The position numbers and the translations under genes were made by a program. DNA of 64,000 nucleotides from an uncultured Methylopila sp. (GTDB lineage Bacteria > Pseudomonadota > Alphaproteobacteria > Rhizobiales > Methylopilaceae): assembly GCA_902168115.1 (NCBI GenBank), contig CABHPB010000069.1:1-64000 (forward strand), read 5' to 3'. Shown here one piece after another: positions 34,616 through 48,490 of the stretch; within the stretch, counting starts at the first letter, position 1; every line of letters starts with the position of its first letter. Below the pieces are notes generated by a model. That model saw only the letters and a program-made list of their open reading frames with translations. It had not been told where the DNA came from and searched no databases.

Positions 34616-35452
34616 ATGTCGATGAAAGGCGTCGCCCCAAGTCTCTTTCCAAGTCTCGCCCGAGGTCTCTCTGCAAGTCTCGCCCAAAGTCTCGCCCGAA
34701 GTCTCGCCCTGGCTTTCTTCGCGCTGCTCGCCGGCGTCGCGGGAGCCTCCGCTCAGGCCGCGCGCACATGGGTCTCCGGTGTCGGCGACGACGCCAACCC
34801 CTGCAGCCGCACCGCGCCGTGCAAGACATTCGCCGGCGCGATCTCCAAGACCGCCGACGGCGGCATCATCGACGTGCTGGATCCCGGCGGCTTCGGCGCC
34901 GTGACGATCACGAAGGGCATCACCCTTCGCAGCATCAGCGAAGGCGGCAGCATCCTCGCCTCCGCGACGAACGGGATCAACATCAACGCTCCGGAAAAGG
35001 TCGTGAGCCTCGTCAACCTCCGGATCGACGGCGCGCCTTCGAGCGCCCCGGGGCTGATCGGCGTGAACGTGATCGCCGCAAACTTCGTGTCGCTGGAGAA
35101 CTGCCTGATTTCCGGCTTCAAGAGCACGGGTTCGCCCACGACAGGCGTCGGCGTGCGGATCGCGTCAGGCCGCAACGTGACCGTCAGCATCGTCGACTCG
35201 ATCTTGCGCGACAATCTGGTGGGGGTCGACATGGCTCCGAGCGGCGGAGCGCGGCACAATCTGCAACTGGTCGACGTCAAGTTCGCCAAGCAGCCGATTT
35301 CCCTGCGGGCGGACGCGCTGAGCATCATCACCGCGCGGGGCTCGATGGTGAACGAGACGGTCACCCTGACCAACGGCGCGCAATTGCGGTCCTATGGCGA
35401 CAACATCTTCGCGGGAGGCTTCACGCCGTCGCAGACCGTGCCGCTCAAATAG
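34616..35452 (+). CDS. Secreted right-handed beta-helix protein
   Basis: 278 aa. An unusually long signal peptide built from SLA-type repeats precedes ALAFFALLAGVAGASAQA. The mature part starts RTWVSGVGDDANPCSRTAPC, then ISKTADGGIIDVLDPGGFGA, a pectin-lyase-like parallel beta-helix start with periodic Asn/Ile/Val rungs (INAPEKVVSLVNLRIDGA; IASGRNVTVSIVDSILRD). The Cys pair NPCSRTAPC is conserved in such proteins. No catalytic residues are assignable, so the substrate is unknown. ATG at 34616 after GGAG. It stands alone between the phytase and cckA genes. Confidence 0.75.
   Translation: MSMKGVAPSLFPSLARGLSASLAQSLARSLALAFFALLAGVAGASAQAARTWVSGVGDDANPCSRTAPCKTFAGAISKTADGGIIDVLDPGGFGAVTITKGITLRSISEGGSILASATNGININAPEKVVSLVNLRIDGAPSSAPGLIGVNVIAANFVSLENCLISGFKSTGSPTTGVGVRIASGRNVTVSIVDSILRDNLVGVDMAPSGGARHNLQLVDVKFAKQPISLRADALSIITARGSMVNETVTLTNGAQLRSYGDNIFAGGFTPSQTVPLK
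34639..34710 (+). repeat. Six tandem 12-bp repeats in a signal-peptide coding region
   Basis: Six 12-bp units from 34639, consensus AAGTCTCGCCCG with small variations, each coding for a four-residue step such as SLAR or SLAQ. Units are in frame, so gain or loss would lengthen or shorten the signal peptide by four residues without breaking the gene. Confidence 0.85.
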
Positions 35453-35581
35453 GTCGGCGGCGACCGCCCGAAGTCTGTTGGGCGCGCCGCGAGGCTCCTT
35501 GAAACCGCTCGCTCTTGGCCGCATGGTCCAACGGACCTCCGGCGCGCTCGAATCGCCGGCTGAGCGCCCGCGCGAGTTGAA

Positions 35582-38137
35582 ATGAGCAGCGTCGCCGACC
35601 GATCCACGCCGCCCGCCGAGCCCGCGATCGACAGATCGGGACGCACCGGCTCCATCGGCCTCGTCGTCCTGCTCGCCGCCGTGCTGGTCGGGGCGGGGCT
35701 CGCCATTTCCTTCCTGAAGGGCGAGGCGGCGCAGCCCTGGATCCTCGGCCTGCTCGCCGTGCTCTCGGTGATCGGCGTCTTCGCGCTGTTCGCCGGCGCC
35801 GTCGGCGTCATCCAGCTGTCGACCCGCGGGGCGCGCGACGACCTCGCGCGCGGCGTCGTGGCCGGCGACGAGGACGGCGTGCTGGTCACCGACAGCGCCG
35901 GCCGCATCGTCTTCGCCAACGAGGCCTATCTCGACCTGACCCGCGCCGAGAACGCCGCGTCCGCCCGGACGGTCGAACGCGCCTTCGCCGGCAATCCGGA
36001 CGTCGCGGAGGCGATCTACCGGCTCGCGCAGGCCGCGCGCTCCGGCAAGCGCGCCTTCGAGGAAGCGCGCGCGACGCTGCCAGACGGGCGCGGCGCGTGG
36101 TTCCGGATCGGCGTGCGCCCGGTCTCGCGCGCGGGGCAGACGGAGACGGTGTGGACGCTCTCCGACGTCACCGGCGAGCGCGAGCGGCACGAGGGCGTCT
36201 TCCAGGAGCTCCAGCACGCCGTCGACTTCCTCGACCACGCGCCGGCGGGATTCTTCGCCGCGGGCGGCGACGGCTCGATCGTCTACATGAACGCGACTCT
36301 CGCCGACTGGCTCGGCCAGGACCTGACCCGGGTCGGTCCCGGCGCGCTGAGGCTCGGCGACATTCTGGCCGGAGAAGGGGCGGCGCTGGTCGAGGCCGTG
36401 GCCCCGCGGCCGGGCGCGACCTCCACCGAGATCATCGACGTCGACCTGAAGGCGCGCGGCGGCCGCGCCGCGCCAGCGCGCCTGCTCCATGCCGTGACCT
36501 GGGGCGCCGACGGCTCTGCCGGGGCCTCGCGCACGCTGGTGCTCGACCGCGGCCCGGGCGCCGACGTCTCCGAGCCGCTGCGCGCCGCGGAGGTGCGATT
36601 CGCGCGCTTCTTCAACAACACGCCGCTCGCCATCGCGACGGTGGACTCGAACGGCCGGATCGCGCGGGCCAACGCGCCGTTCGCAAAGCTGTTCGGCGAC
36701 CGGCTGAAGGCGGAGGGCGAGGCCCGGTCCGTCTACGCCTGCCTCGCGCAGGAGCGGGACCGCTCGGCGCTCGAGACGGCGGTCAAGGCGGCGGCGCGCG
36801 GCGAGGGCGACATCGCGCCGGTGGACGCGGCCCTGCCCGGCGAGAACGGGCGCTCTGCGACGCTGTTCGTCACCCGCGTCGACGACCGCGACGGCGACGA
36901 CGAGGCGGCGGTCGTCTATGCCCTCGACACCACCGACCAGCGCGCGCTCGAAGCGAAGTTCGCGCAGAGCCAGAAGATGAACGCGGTCGGGCAACTCGCC
37001 GGCGGCGTGGCGCACGACTTCAACAACGTGCTGACCGCCATCATCGGCTATTCCGACCTGCTGCTGGCCAACCACCGGCCGACCGACCCGTCCTTCCAGG
37101 ACATCATGCAGATCAAGCAGAACGCCAACCGGGCCGCGAGCCTGGTGCGGCAGCTGCTGGCCTTTTCGCGCCGCCAGACCCTGCGCCCGCAGGTCATCGC
37201 GCTCGGCGACACGCTGGCGGACCTCAGGATGCTGCTGTCGCGCCTGCTCGGCGAGAAGATCAAGCTCGAGGTCGTGCAGGGGCGCGACCTCTGGCTGGTG
37301 AAGGCCGACCTCAACCAGTTCGAGCAGGTCGTCATCAACCTCGCGGTCAACGCCCGCGACGCCATCATGGAGCACGACGCGGACGGCGGCTCGGTCACCA
37401 TCCGCACGCGTAACGTCCCCGCCGCCGCGATCGCCGCCCTCGGCCACCCGGAAGTGCCGCAGGCCGACTTCGTGCTGATCGACGTCGAGGACACCGGGCC
37501 CGGCATTCCCGACAAGATCATCGACCAGATCTTCGAGCCGTTCTTCTCGACCAAGGAGGTCGGCAAGGGCACGGGCCTTGGGCTCTCGACCGTCTACGGC
37601 ATCGTCAAGCAGACCGACGGCTACGTCTATGCGCTGTCCGAAGCAGGCAAGGGCGCGACCTTCCGCATCCTGATTCCGCGCCACGTCGCCGTGGAGGGCG
37701 AGGAGGCGAGGCCCCAGGCCGCCGCGGCGCAGGCGGCGCAGGACATGACCGGCTCCGGCACCGTGCTGCTGGTCGAGGACGAGGACGCCGTGCGCGCCTT
37801 CGGCGCCCGCGCGCTCGCCTCGCGCGGCTACACCGTTCTGGAGGCGCGCTCGGGCGTCGAGGCGCTGGAGCTGATGAAGGACCACGCGGCGGAGGTTCAG
37901 CTCGTCGTCTCCGACGTCGTGATGCCGGAAATGGACGGCCCGAGCCTGCTCCGCGAGCTGAGAAAGGCGCAGCCGGACCTCAAGATCATCTTCGTCTCCG
38001 GCTACGCCGAGGACGCCTTCAAGAAGAACCTGCCCGAGGGCGAGTCGTTCTCTTTCCTGCCCAAGCCCTTCAGCCTCAAGCAGCTCGTGCAGGCGGTGAA
38101 GGAGACGATGGGATCAGGCGGAGAAGCGAACAGCTGA
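35582..38137 (+). CDS. cckA: Cell-cycle hybrid histidine kinase CckA
   Basis: 851 aa. Two N-terminal membrane helices (about 25-45 and 52-75), PAS-like domains (about 95-200, 210-320 and 335-455), the HisKA domain with His478 in [20 protein letters not shown], the HATPase domain ([50 protein letters not shown]) and a C-terminal receiver with Asp778 in [11 protein letters not shown]. CckA passes phosphate via ChpT to CtrA and CpdR. It lies upstream of recA. CtrA-like sites before flagellar genes in this window are likely downstream targets. Confidence 0.95.
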   Translation: MSSVADRSTPPAEPAIDRSGRTGSIGLVVLLAAVLVGAGLAISFLKGEAAQPWILGLLAVLSVIGVFALFAGAVGVIQLSTRGARDDLARGVVAGDEDGVLVTDSAGRIVFANEAYLDLTRAENAASARTVERAFAGNPDVAEAIYRLAQAARSGKRAFEEARATLPDGRGAWFRIGVRPVSRAGQTETVWTLSDVTGERERHEGVFQELQHAVDFLDHAPAGFFAAGGDGSIVYMNATLADWLGQDLTRVGPGALRLGDILAGEGAALVEAVAPRPGATSTEIIDVDLKARGGRAAPARLLHAVTWGADGSAGASRTLVLDRGPGADVSEPLRAAEVRFARFFNNTPLAIATVDSNGRIARANAPFAKLFGDRLKAEGEARSVYACLAQERDRSALETAVKAAARGEGDIAPVDAALPGENGRSATLFVTRVDDRDGDDEAAVVYALDTTDQRALEAKFAQSQKMNAVGQLAGGVAHDFNNVLTAIIGYSDLLLANHRPTDPSFQDIMQIKQNANRAASLVRQLLAFSRRQTLRPQVIALGDTLADLRMLLSRLLGEKIKLEVVQGRDLWLVKADLNQFEQVVINLAVNARDAIMEHDADGGSVTIRTRNVPAAAIAALGHPEVPQADFVLIDVEDTGPGIPDKIIDQIFEPFFSTKEVGKGTGLGLSTVYGIVKQTDGYVYALSEAGKGATFRILIPRHVAVEGEEARPQAAAAQAAQDMTGSGTVLLVEDEDAVRAFGARALASRGYTVLEARSGVEALELMKDHAAEVQLVVSDVVMPEMDGPSLLRELRKAQPDLKIIFVSGYAEDAFKKNLPEGESFSFLPKPFSLKQLVQAVKETMGSGGEANS

Positions 38138-38159
38138 GGCGACGTGTTCGCCCTGAAAT

Positions 38160-38174
38160 GTTCCCCTTGCGTTC
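38160..38174 (+). promoter_or_regulatory. LexA (SOS) box of recA
   Basis: GTTC-CCCTTGC-GTTC at 38160-38174 is the exact alphaproteobacterial LexA operator (GTTC-N7-GTTC), about 70 bases before the recA start. It overlaps a plausible -35 (TTGCGT, 38167-38172), with TACATA at 38190-38195 as -10, so LexA would block the promoter directly. Confidence 0.85.
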
Positions 38175-38244
38175 TAAGAACAAAAACGGTACATATCGCG
38201 CGTTGAAGCCCCGCCACGGCCCGTGCCATAAGGAGCGCCCCGCG

Positions 38245-39324
<1,080 letters not shown>

Positions 39325-39400
39325 TCGGCGCAGGACGAAGCCTGCGTGTCGCGGGCTGCGTTTCTGGACAGCCGGTCAACCCGCTGCTTAATGTGCCCCG

Positions 39401-39458
39401 CGCCTCGCAGCGTGGCTCTCCGGAGCCGCGTCGCGAGGCGCCGACCGTTTCCGGTCGG
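39401..39458 (+). terminator. Tandem stem-loops between recA and alaS
   Basis: CGCCTCGC (39401-39408) pairs with GCGAGGCG (39433-39440) around an inner GGCTC/GAGCC stem, followed by CCGACCG/CGGTCGG (39441-39458, loop TTTC) and a short TCTT. They lie in the 185 bases between recA and alaS and probably end the recA message; a leader role for alaS is possible. Confidence 0.45.
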
Positions 39459-39509
39459 TCTTCCGGAAGGCCGGAAGTCGTTTCCCAGCGTCAGGCAGTT
39501 TGCGGCACG

Positions 39510-42170
<2,661 letters not shown>

Positions 42171-42194
42171 ACCGCCGCAAGCGAAATCGGTGAA

Positions 42195-42416
42195 TCAGGA
42201 GCGCTCGCCGCGCTCGGGAGCGGCCGTTCTCTTCGCGGCGCGCACGGCGTTCGGCCGGGCGCGCTCGGCCGCGCGCACGAGGTCGGGCGCCTGACGCTCG
42301 ATGGCCGGCGCGCCCTGCGCCGGGTTCGCCGCCTGCGCCGGCGGCACGGCCGCACAGGTCATGGCCGAGGCGAGAAAGCCGAAGAACATCGCGGTCTGCT
42401 TGGTCGTCTTGTCCAT
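42195..42416 (-). CDS. Small secreted hypothetical protein
   Basis: 73 aa. A signal peptide (TAMFFGFLASAMTCAAVPPA, cleavage at AQA) is followed by 45 residues rich in Ala, Arg, Pro and Glu (IERQAPDLVRAAERARPNAV). No family recognised. It is convergent with alaS, 22 bases from its stop. The clear signal peptide and standard codon use argue that it is real. Confidence 0.55.
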   Translation of the reverse strand: MDKTTKQTAMFFGFLASAMTCAAVPPAQAANPAQGAPAIERQAPDLVRAAERARPNAVRAAKRTAAPERGERS

Positions 42417-42599
42417 TGTCGACCCCCTTATCGGATGGCTCGATAGCGATCAGCCCATTTCGAGCGATCGGGACAATAACGGGTTCGCTCCAGAAAGAGT
42501 TCCTGAAGACTTCTGGGTCGTTTCGTGGCGCCGTGCGTCACGTTCATTAATGGTTATTCAGATGAACGGACGTTCAGAAAGATCGTAATGCAGATCAAT

Positions 42600-42625
42600 G
42601 GCCTGCGGCGCATTCGCCGCAGGCC
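42600..42625 (-). terminator. Terminator hairpin after icd
   Basis: Perfect 11-bp stem GGCCTGCGGCG / CGCCGCAGGCC with loop CATT, 17 bases past the icd stop on the minus strand. No long T-run follows. Confidence 0.65.
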
Positions 42626-42641
42626 AGATTGTCTCGTCCGT

Positions 42642-43853
42642 TCAGGCCATCGCCTTCTGCAGGTTCTCGTCGACCTTGTCGAGGAAGCCTTCGGTGGTCA
42701 GCCACTTCTGGGTGTCGCCGACGAGCAGCGCCAGATCCTTGGTCATGAAGCCGCTCTCGACGGTGTCGACGCAGACCTTCTCCAGCGTCTCAGCGAAGGT
42801 CTTCAGCTGCGCGTTGTCGTCGAGCTTGGCGCGATGGCCGAGGCCACGCGTCCAGGCGAAGATCGAGGCGATCGAGTTGGTCGAGGTCGCCTTGCCCTTC
42901 TGGTGCTCGCGATAGTGGCGGGTGACCGTGCCGTGGGCGGCTTCCGCTTCCATGATCTTGCCGTCGGGCGTCGTCAGCACCGAGGTCATCAGGCCGAGCG
43001 AGCCGAACCCCTGCGCGACCGTGTCGGACTGCACGTCGCCGTCGTAGTTCTTGCAGGCCCAGACATAGCCGCCGGACCACTTCAGCGCCGAGGCGACCAT
43101 GTCGTCGATCAGGCGGTGCTCGTACCAGATTTTCTTTTCGGCGAACCTGTCCTTGAACTCGGCCTCGTAGATCTCCTGGAACAGATCCTTGAAGCGCCCG
43201 TCATAGCCCTTGAGGATGGTGTTCTTGGTCGAGAGATAGACAGGGTAACCGCGGTTGAGACCGTAATTCAGCGAGGCGCGGGCGAAGTCGCGGATCGAGT
43301 CGTCGAGGTTGTACATCGCCATGGCTACGCCCGAGCCCGGTGCGTCGAACACCTCGTGTTCGATGGTCTGGCCGTCCTCGCCGACGAACTTGATCGTCAG
43401 CTTGCCCTTGCCGGGGAACTTGAAGTCGGTGGCGCGGTACTGGTCGCCGAAGGCGTGGCGGCCGACGACGATCGGCTGCGTCCAGCCCGGAACGAGGCGC
43501 GGCACGTTCTTGCAGATGATCGGCTCGCGGAAGATCACGCCGCCGAGGATGTTGCGGATCGTGCCGTTGGGCGAGCGCCACATCTTCTTGAGCTTGAACT
43601 CTTCGACGCGTTGCTCGTCCGGCGTGATGGTTGCGCACTTCACGCCGACGCCGTGCGTCTTGATGGCCTCGGCCGCGTCGACCGTCACCTTGTCGTCGGT
43701 CGCGTCCCGGTGCTCGACGCCGAGGTCGTAATAGTGGAGGTCGAGATCGAGATAGGGGTGGATCAGCTTGTCCTTGATCGCCTTCCAGATGATCCGCGTC
43801 ATCTCGTCTCCGTCGAGTTCGACGACGGGGTTGGCGACCTTGATCTTCGACAT
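42642..43853 (-). CDS. icd: NADP-dependent isocitrate dehydrogenase
   Basis: 403 aa from the ATG at 43853 ([20 protein letters not shown]), eukaryote-like dimeric IDH class. Substrate and metal residues are visible in [52 protein letters not shown] and [37 protein letters not shown] is the NADP region. It converts isocitrate to 2-oxoglutarate in the TCA cycle. It is monocistronic, ending in a strong hairpin. Confidence 0.96.
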   Translation of the reverse strand: MSKIKVANPVVELDGDEMTRIIWKAIKDKLIHPYLDLDLHYYDLGVEHRDATDDKVTVDAAEAIKTHGVGVKCATITPDEQRVEEFKLKKMWRSPNGTIRNILGGVIFREPIICKNVPRLVPGWTQPIVVGRHAFGDQYRATDFKFPGKGKLTIKFVGEDGQTIEHEVFDAPGSGVAMAMYNLDDSIRDFARASLNYGLNRGYPVYLSTKNTILKGYDGRFKDLFQEIYEAEFKDRFAEKKIWYEHRLIDDMVASALKWSGGYVWACKNYDGDVQSDTVAQGFGSLGLMTSVLTTPDGKIMEAEAAHGTVTRHYREHQKGKATSTNSIASIFAWTRGLGHRAKLDDNAQLKTFAETLEKVCVDTVESGFMTKDLALLVGDTQKWLTTEGFLDKVDENLQKAMA

Positions 43854-43924
43854 CGGGAGACAGTCCTCGCGGTCAGGCGTGTGACGGGTTTGTGCAGCGC
43901 GTTCGTCTAGCACGCAGGCGCGAA

Positions 43925-43944
43925 CAGCGCCAAGGCTGGCGCTG
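43925..43944 (-). terminator. Hairpin after the small membrane-protein gene
   Basis: CAGCGCCA / TGGCGCTG with loop AGGC, 27 bases past the stop at 43972 and within the icd upstream region. Confidence 0.45.
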
Positions 43945-43971
43945 CTTTCGCCTCCTCTAGGAAGGCGTCGT

Positions 43972-44250
43972 TCAGTGCTTCTGAAAGCGCCCGAGAAGGC
44001 CGTAAAGACAGCCTTTGAAGAGGACGTAAAGTCCGAGCGCCAGATAGCCGAGGCCGATCAACTGCGCGGCCTGCAGTGCGCCGCCCTCCATAAGGCCCCA
44101 GACGCCATTCTCGAGGAGGTAGTCGAGATTGGCGTGGGCCGCCATGGCGAAGTTCGCCGTGACAAGACCGAACAGGCCGCCGAACAGGCCCATCGCCGCG
44201 AAGGTCAGCGGCCAAGGGCCGTCGAACAGATAGGCCAGAAGCCGCCGCAC
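43972..44250 (-). CDS. Small two-helix membrane protein
   Basis: 92 aa. Hydrophobic segments at about 14-34 ([20 protein letters not shown]) and 60-82 ([20 protein letters not shown]). It starts [13 protein letters not shown] and ends with a short basic tail. No family recognised. It lies between icd and an SF0329-type gene on the same strand and is probably translated on its own, with a terminator-like hairpin downstream. Confidence 0.55.
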   Translation of the reverse strand: MRRLLAYLFDGPWPLTFAAMGLFGGLFGLVTANFAMAAHANLDYLLENGVWGLMEGGALQAAQLIGLGYLALGLYVLFKGCLYGLLGRFQKH

Positions 44251-44279
44251 TATCGCTCTCCGCGCCGCGCTTTCCGACG

Positions 44280-44825
44280 CTACGGGGAGGGGCTGTCGAT
44301 CGTTACAGGCGTCGATGAAACGGTGTCGGCCCCGGACTGGCCAGGCGCCTTCTGTCGACCGGGTCTTCGCAGCGCGTGAGCACGCCTCACCACCTCATGC
44401 TCGCTCTCGATGTCTACCGCCAGCTTCGCGAGGCGCCTCTCGCCGCATCGCCGGTCGAGAACCGCGAGCGCCCGGATCAACGGATGATGGCTCGCAAGCA
44501 TCTGCTCGATCGACTCGCTGAGAGACAAGAACAGCGCGCGCTGAAGGACGTATTGGTCCTCGAAACCCCGCTCCGCGAGCTGTCTGTCGGTCGCTTCGCG
44601 ATCATCGGCCGAGACCGCGCCATTGTCGGCAGGCAGGGCTAGACGGCGCTCCTTGGCCTTCTGGTAGTAGGACGCCCCGTAAATCTTCTTGCCGTCTAGC
44701 GTCAGCCAGATCTCGCCTTCGTCGTCATGCGCCTTGCGGTATCGCGTGACCTGTATCAGGGCGCGTCCCTTCATCTCCTCGACAAAGCGAAGCTCGATCA
44801 GCTGCTTCAGCTTGCTCCACTGCAT
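44280..44825 (-). CDS. SF0329-like hypothetical protein
   Basis: 181 aa from the ATG at 44825. The first 70 residues (MQWSKLKQLIELRFVEEMKG; EIWLTLDGKKIYGASYYQKA) resemble the SF0329 family of small uncharacterised cytosolic proteins; the rest is helical with a low-complexity tail ending SSTPVTIDSPSP. No catalytic motif is visible. The longer frame to 44981 has no homology. It is divergent from the MFS transporter. Confidence 0.6.
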   Translation of the reverse strand: MQWSKLKQLIELRFVEEMKGRALIQVTRYRKAHDDEGEIWLTLDGKKIYGASYYQKAKERRLALPADNGAVSADDREATDRQLAERGFEDQYVLQRALFLSLSESIEQMLASHHPLIRALAVLDRRCGERRLAKLAVDIESEHEVVRRAHALRRPGRQKAPGQSGADTVSSTPVTIDSPSP

Positions 44826-45002
44826 GTACGTTCCGGTCTCATCGTATCGCGTGCGGCCAGTCTGAGCCTTTTGCGGCGCAGCTTCCACAGGAGTTCGCCC
44901 GCGCGGCGCTCCCTGCATGCCTCTTGTTGCATTGCAGCATATGGTCGAAGCCGCCGCAGGTCTTATGTCGGCGGTCAGCAATCATGAAATCCGGAGCCTG
45001 AG

Positions 45003-46220
45003 ATGAGCAACGCGGAGATCGCGCGCGCAGCGCCTGTGTCCGGGGAGCAGGGCGCCGGCTCGCTGGTGGTGTTCGCCGCGGCGGTGGCCTGCGGGATCAT
45101 CGTCGCCAACCTCTATTACGCCCAGCCGCTGGTCGACCTGATCGCGCGTGACCTCGCGATCTCGCCGTCGGCCGCGAGCGCCGTCGTGGCGCTGACCCAG
45201 ATCGGCTACGCGACCGGCCTCATCCTCGTCGCGCCGCTGGTCGACCTGTTCGAGAGCCGCCGCTTGCTTACGCTGACGCTCGGCGCGGCGGCCGCGGCGC
45301 TCGTGCTTGCAGCGACCGCGCCGAGCGGGGCGGTGTTCCTCGCCGCCGCGCTGCTGATCGGCGTCGCCTCGGTCGCGGCGCAGATGCTGCTGCCGCTGGT
45401 CGCCGGCATGGAGCCGGAGGCGACCCGCGGGCGCGTCGTCGGCACGATCATGAGCGGCCTGCTGTTCGGCATCCTGCTCGCGCGGCCGGTCGCGGGCGTC
45501 GTCGCCGACTGGTTCGGCTGGCGCGCCGTGTTCGGCCTGTCGGCGGCTCTCACCATCGCCACGGCGCTCGGTCTGCGCTCGCTCATTCCCTCGCGGCGGC
45601 CGGAGGGCGGCATGGCCTACGGCGCCTTCCTCGCCTCGATGCTGGACCTGCTGCGAGAGCATCCGACGCTGCGCCGCCGGGCGCTCTATCAGGCGAGCCT
45701 GTTCGCCGCCTTCTCGATGTTCTGGACCGCCTCGCCGATGCGGCTGTCGGAGGCCTACGGCCTGTCGCACAGCCTGATCGGCCTGTTCGCGCTGGCGGGC
45801 GCCGGGGGCGCGCTGATCGCGCCGGTCGCGGGACGCTGGGCCGATAGCGGGCTGACGCGGCCGGGCACGCTCGCCGCGATCGCGAGCGTCGCGCTCGGCT
45901 TCGCCGTGGCGGGCGCCGACGGACTGGCTGAGGCCGCCGGGCTCGGCGTCGGCGCGCTGCTGTTCGGCGCGATCGTGCTGGACATGGGGGTGCAGGCCAA
46001 CATGATCTTCGGCCAGCGCACGATCTACGCGCTGAACCCCGCCGCGCGCGGGCGCGTCAACGGGCTCTATGTCGCGATCCTGTTCCTCGGCGGCGCCTTC
46101 GGCTCCGCGATCACGAGCCCGCTGATGACCCATCTCGGCTGGGCCGCGACCGCCGCCGTCGGCGCCGCGCTGCCGCTCGTCGCGCTGGCCTTCGCCGCGC
46201 TCGACCGGTCGCGCGGCTGA
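45003..46220 (+). CDS. MFS transporter
   Basis: 405 aa with 12 predicted membrane helices. The first-loop region LVDLFESRRLL is a degenerate MFS motif A (GxxxDRxGRR). Substrate unknown; the overall pattern (YYAQPLVDLIARDLAISPSA) matches multidrug or sugar efflux-type carriers of the YgaY/AraJ-like group. ATG at 45003 follows GGAG in CCGGAGCCTGAG. 60 bases separate it from trmJ. Confidence 0.85.
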   Translation: MSNAEIARAAPVSGEQGAGSLVVFAAAVACGIIVANLYYAQPLVDLIARDLAISPSAASAVVALTQIGYATGLILVAPLVDLFESRRLLTLTLGAAAAALVLAATAPSGAVFLAAALLIGVASVAAQMLLPLVAGMEPEATRGRVVGTIMSGLLFGILLARPVAGVVADWFGWRAVFGLSAALTIATALGLRSLIPSRRPEGGMAYGAFLASMLDLLREHPTLRRRALYQASLFAAFSMFWTASPMRLSEAYGLSHSLIGLFALAGAGGALIAPVAGRWADSGLTRPGTLAAIASVALGFAVAGADGLAEAAGLGVGALLFGAIVLDMGVQANMIFGQRTIYALNPAARGRVNGLYVAILFLGGAFGSAITSPLMTHLGWAATAAVGAALPLVALAFAALDRSRG

Positions 46221-46280
46221 AAGGTTCGCTCGCCGGGCGCGCCCGTGCTATCGGCCCCCGCTCGCCAGACCGAGGACCAG

Positions 46281-47108
46281 ATGGCCGGAACCGACCACAC
46301 CAAGATCGACCTCGCGGCCTCCCTGCCGACGGGGCCGGTCATCATCCTCGTCGAGCCCCAGCTCGCCGAGAACGTCGGCTCGGTCGCGCGCGCCATGGCG
46401 AATTTCGCGCTGTCGGAGCTGCGCGTCGTGCGCGGGCGCGCGCAGGCTGACGGGGAGAAGGCCCGCGTCTTCGCGGCCGGCGCGCATCACGTGATCGACG
46501 CCGCGAAGCATTTCGAGCGGGTCGAGGACGCGCTCGCCGACCTCACCCTCGTCATCGCGACCACGGCGCGCGAGCGCGGGCAGGCCAAGCCCGTCGACGC
46601 GCCCGAGGCGGCGGCCGTCCGCATGGTCGCCGAGACCGCCGGAGGCGGGCGCGCCGGCGTGATGTTCGGCCGCGAGCGCACCGGGCTGGAGAACGACGAG
46701 ATCTCGCTCAGCCACCGCGTGGTGACCTTTCCGGTGAACCCGGCCTACGCCTCGCTGAACCTCGCCCAGGCGGTGCTGCTGGTCGGCTACGAGTGGTTCA
46801 AGGCCGCGACCGGCGGCGCGCCGGCCTTCGAGATGCCGACGAAGTCGCCCGCCGCCACGCATGAGGAGATCTCGGCGCTGTTCGCCCATGTCGAGGGCGA
46901 GCTCGACGACGGCGGCTTCTTCCGGGCCCCCGACAAGCGCGCCTCGATGGTGCGCAACATCCGGAACATGATCCACCGCATGGAGCCGAGCCTGCAGGAC
47001 GTCCGCACGCTCCACGGCATGGTCGCGGCGCTCTCGAACGGGCGTCCGGGGCCGGAGGGCAGGGGGCGGACCTATCTGAAGCCGCTGAAGGACGTGGAGG
47101 AGGGCTGA
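46281..47108 (+). CDS. trmJ: tRNA/rRNA 2'-O-methyltransferase, TrmJ-like
   Basis: 275 aa from the ATG at 46281 after GAGGA. SpoU/TrmH-family knot: GPVIILVEPQLAENVGSVAR (motif 1), VMFGRERTGLENDEISLSHR (motif 2) and NPAYASLNLAQAVLLVGYEW (motif 3). It has a C-terminal helical extension ending in basic residues. By family it methylates position 32 of tRNA. It precedes purB. Confidence 0.88.
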   Translation: MAGTDHTKIDLAASLPTGPVIILVEPQLAENVGSVARAMANFALSELRVVRGRAQADGEKARVFAAGAHHVIDAAKHFERVEDALADLTLVIATTARERGQAKPVDAPEAAAVRMVAETAGGGRAGVMFGRERTGLENDEISLSHRVVTFPVNPAYASLNLAQAVLLVGYEWFKAATGGAPAFEMPTKSPAATHEEISALFAHVEGELDDGGFFRAPDKRASMVRNIRNMIHRMEPSLQDVRTLHGMVAALSNGRPGPEGRGRTYLKPLKDVEEG

Positions 47109-47179
47109 CGGCGGCTTGCGCCGCGGCGCTCACGTGCTAGGACGCCCGCGCCCAGCCAAACGCCCGCGAGCGCCGTCCC

Positions 47180-48487
47180 ATGATCCCCCGCTACTCCCGT
47201 CCCGAAATGGCCGACATCTGGTCTCCGGAGACGCGGTTCCGCATCTGGTTCGAGATCGAGGCGCATGCCTGCGACGCGCTGGCGGAACTCGGCGTGATCC
47301 CGAAGGAGGCGGCGAAGACGATCTGGGAGAAGGGCGGCGCGGCGACGTTCGACGTCGAGCGCATCGACGAGATCGAGCGGGTGACGAAGCACGACGTCAT
47401 CGCCTTCCTCACTCATCTCGCCGAGTTCGTCGGGCCGGATTCGCGCTTCGTGCATCAGGGCATGACGTCGTCCGACGTGCTCGACACCTGCCTCGCGGTG
47501 CAGCTAAAGCGCGCGAGCGACATCCTGATCGCCGACGTCGACCGGCTGCTCGCGGCGCTTAAAGTCCGCGCGCTGGAGCACAAGTTCACGCCGACCATCG
47601 GCCGCAGCCACGGCATCCATGCCGAGCCGACCACCTTCGGGCTGAAGCTCGCCGGCTATTATGTCGAGTTCGAGCGGGCGCGGGAGCGGCTGATGGCGGC
47701 GCAGAAGGAGATCGCGACCTGCGCGATCTCCGGCGCCGTCGGAACCTTCGCCAACATCCACCCGCGGGTGGAGGAGCATGTCGCGGAGAAGCTCGGCCTC
47801 TCCGTCGAGCCGGTCTCGACGCAGGTCATCCCGCGCGACCGCCACGCCATGTTCTTCGCCGTGCTGGGCGTCGTCGCCTCGTCTTGTGAGCGGCTCGCGA
47901 TCGAGATCCGCCACCTGCAGCGCACGGAAGTGCTGGAGGCGGAAGAATTCTTCTCGGAGGGGCAGAAGGGCTCGTCCGCGATGCCGCACAAGCGCAACCC
48001 GGTGCTGACCGAGAACGTCACGGGCCTTGCCCGCATGGTGCGCGCCTATGCGCTGCCGGCGATGGAGAACGTCGCGCTCTGGCACGAGCGGGACATCTCG
48101 CACTCCTCCGTCGAGCGCATGATCGGGCCGGACTCGACGGTGACGCTCGACTTTGCGCTGAATCGGCTGGCCGGCGTGGTGGAGAAGCTGCTGGTCTACC
48201 CTGAGCGCATGCAGGCGAACCTCGACCGGCTCGGCGGCCTCGTCCATTCGCAGCGCGTGCTGCTCGCGCTCACCCAGAAGGGCGCGAGCCGCGAGGACGC
48301 CTATCGGCTGGTCCAGCGAAACGCGATGCCGGTCTGGCGCGGGGAGGGCGACTTCCTCACCCTGCTGAAGGCGGACCAGGAGGTCCGCGGCTTCCTGAGC
48401 GAGGCCGAGATCGAAGAGGCCTTCGACCTCGGCTATCACTTCAAGGCCGTCGAGACGACCTTCGCGCGGGTGTTCGGCGCCAGCTGA
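47180..48487 (+). CDS. purB: Adenylosuccinate lyase
   Basis: 435 aa, fumarase/aspartase superfamily. Signature GSSAMPHKRNPVLTENVTGL, with catalytic residues in GRSHGIHAEPTTFG and HQGMTSSDVLDT. It makes AMP from adenylosuccinate and AICAR from SAICAR in purine synthesis. It is the last gene of a short same-strand run after trmJ; the following SH3 gene is convergent. Confidence 0.95.
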   Translation: MIPRYSRPEMADIWSPETRFRIWFEIEAHACDALAELGVIPKEAAKTIWEKGGAATFDVERIDEIERVTKHDVIAFLTHLAEFVGPDSRFVHQGMTSSDVLDTCLAVQLKRASDILIADVDRLLAALKVRALEHKFTPTIGRSHGIHAEPTTFGLKLAGYYVEFERARERLMAAQKEIATCAISGAVGTFANIHPRVEEHVAEKLGLSVEPVSTQVIPRDRHAMFFAVLGVVASSCERLAIEIRHLQRTEVLEAEEFFSEGQKGSSAMPHKRNPVLTENVTGLARMVRAYALPAMENVALWHERDISHSSVERMIGPDSTVTLDFALNRLAGVVEKLLVYPERMQANLDRLGGLVHSQRVLLALTQKGASREDAYRLVQRNAMPVWRGEGDFLTLLKADQEVRGFLSEAEIEEAFDLGYHFKAVETTFARVFGAS

Positions 48488-48490
48488 GGC

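Noticed and set aside
33041-34687. Phytase start at 34687
   Set aside because: The extra 111 codons overlap the beta-helix gene's repeats in antisense, and a signal peptide begins exactly at 34354.
35165-37885. 906-codon open frame on the minus strand
   Set aside because: Antisense to cckA, with the composition of a GC-bias shadow and no domain pattern.
39325-39509. T-box leader for alaS
   Set aside because: Hairpins are present but I see no T-box sequence or specifier loop, and T-boxes are rare in Proteobacteria.
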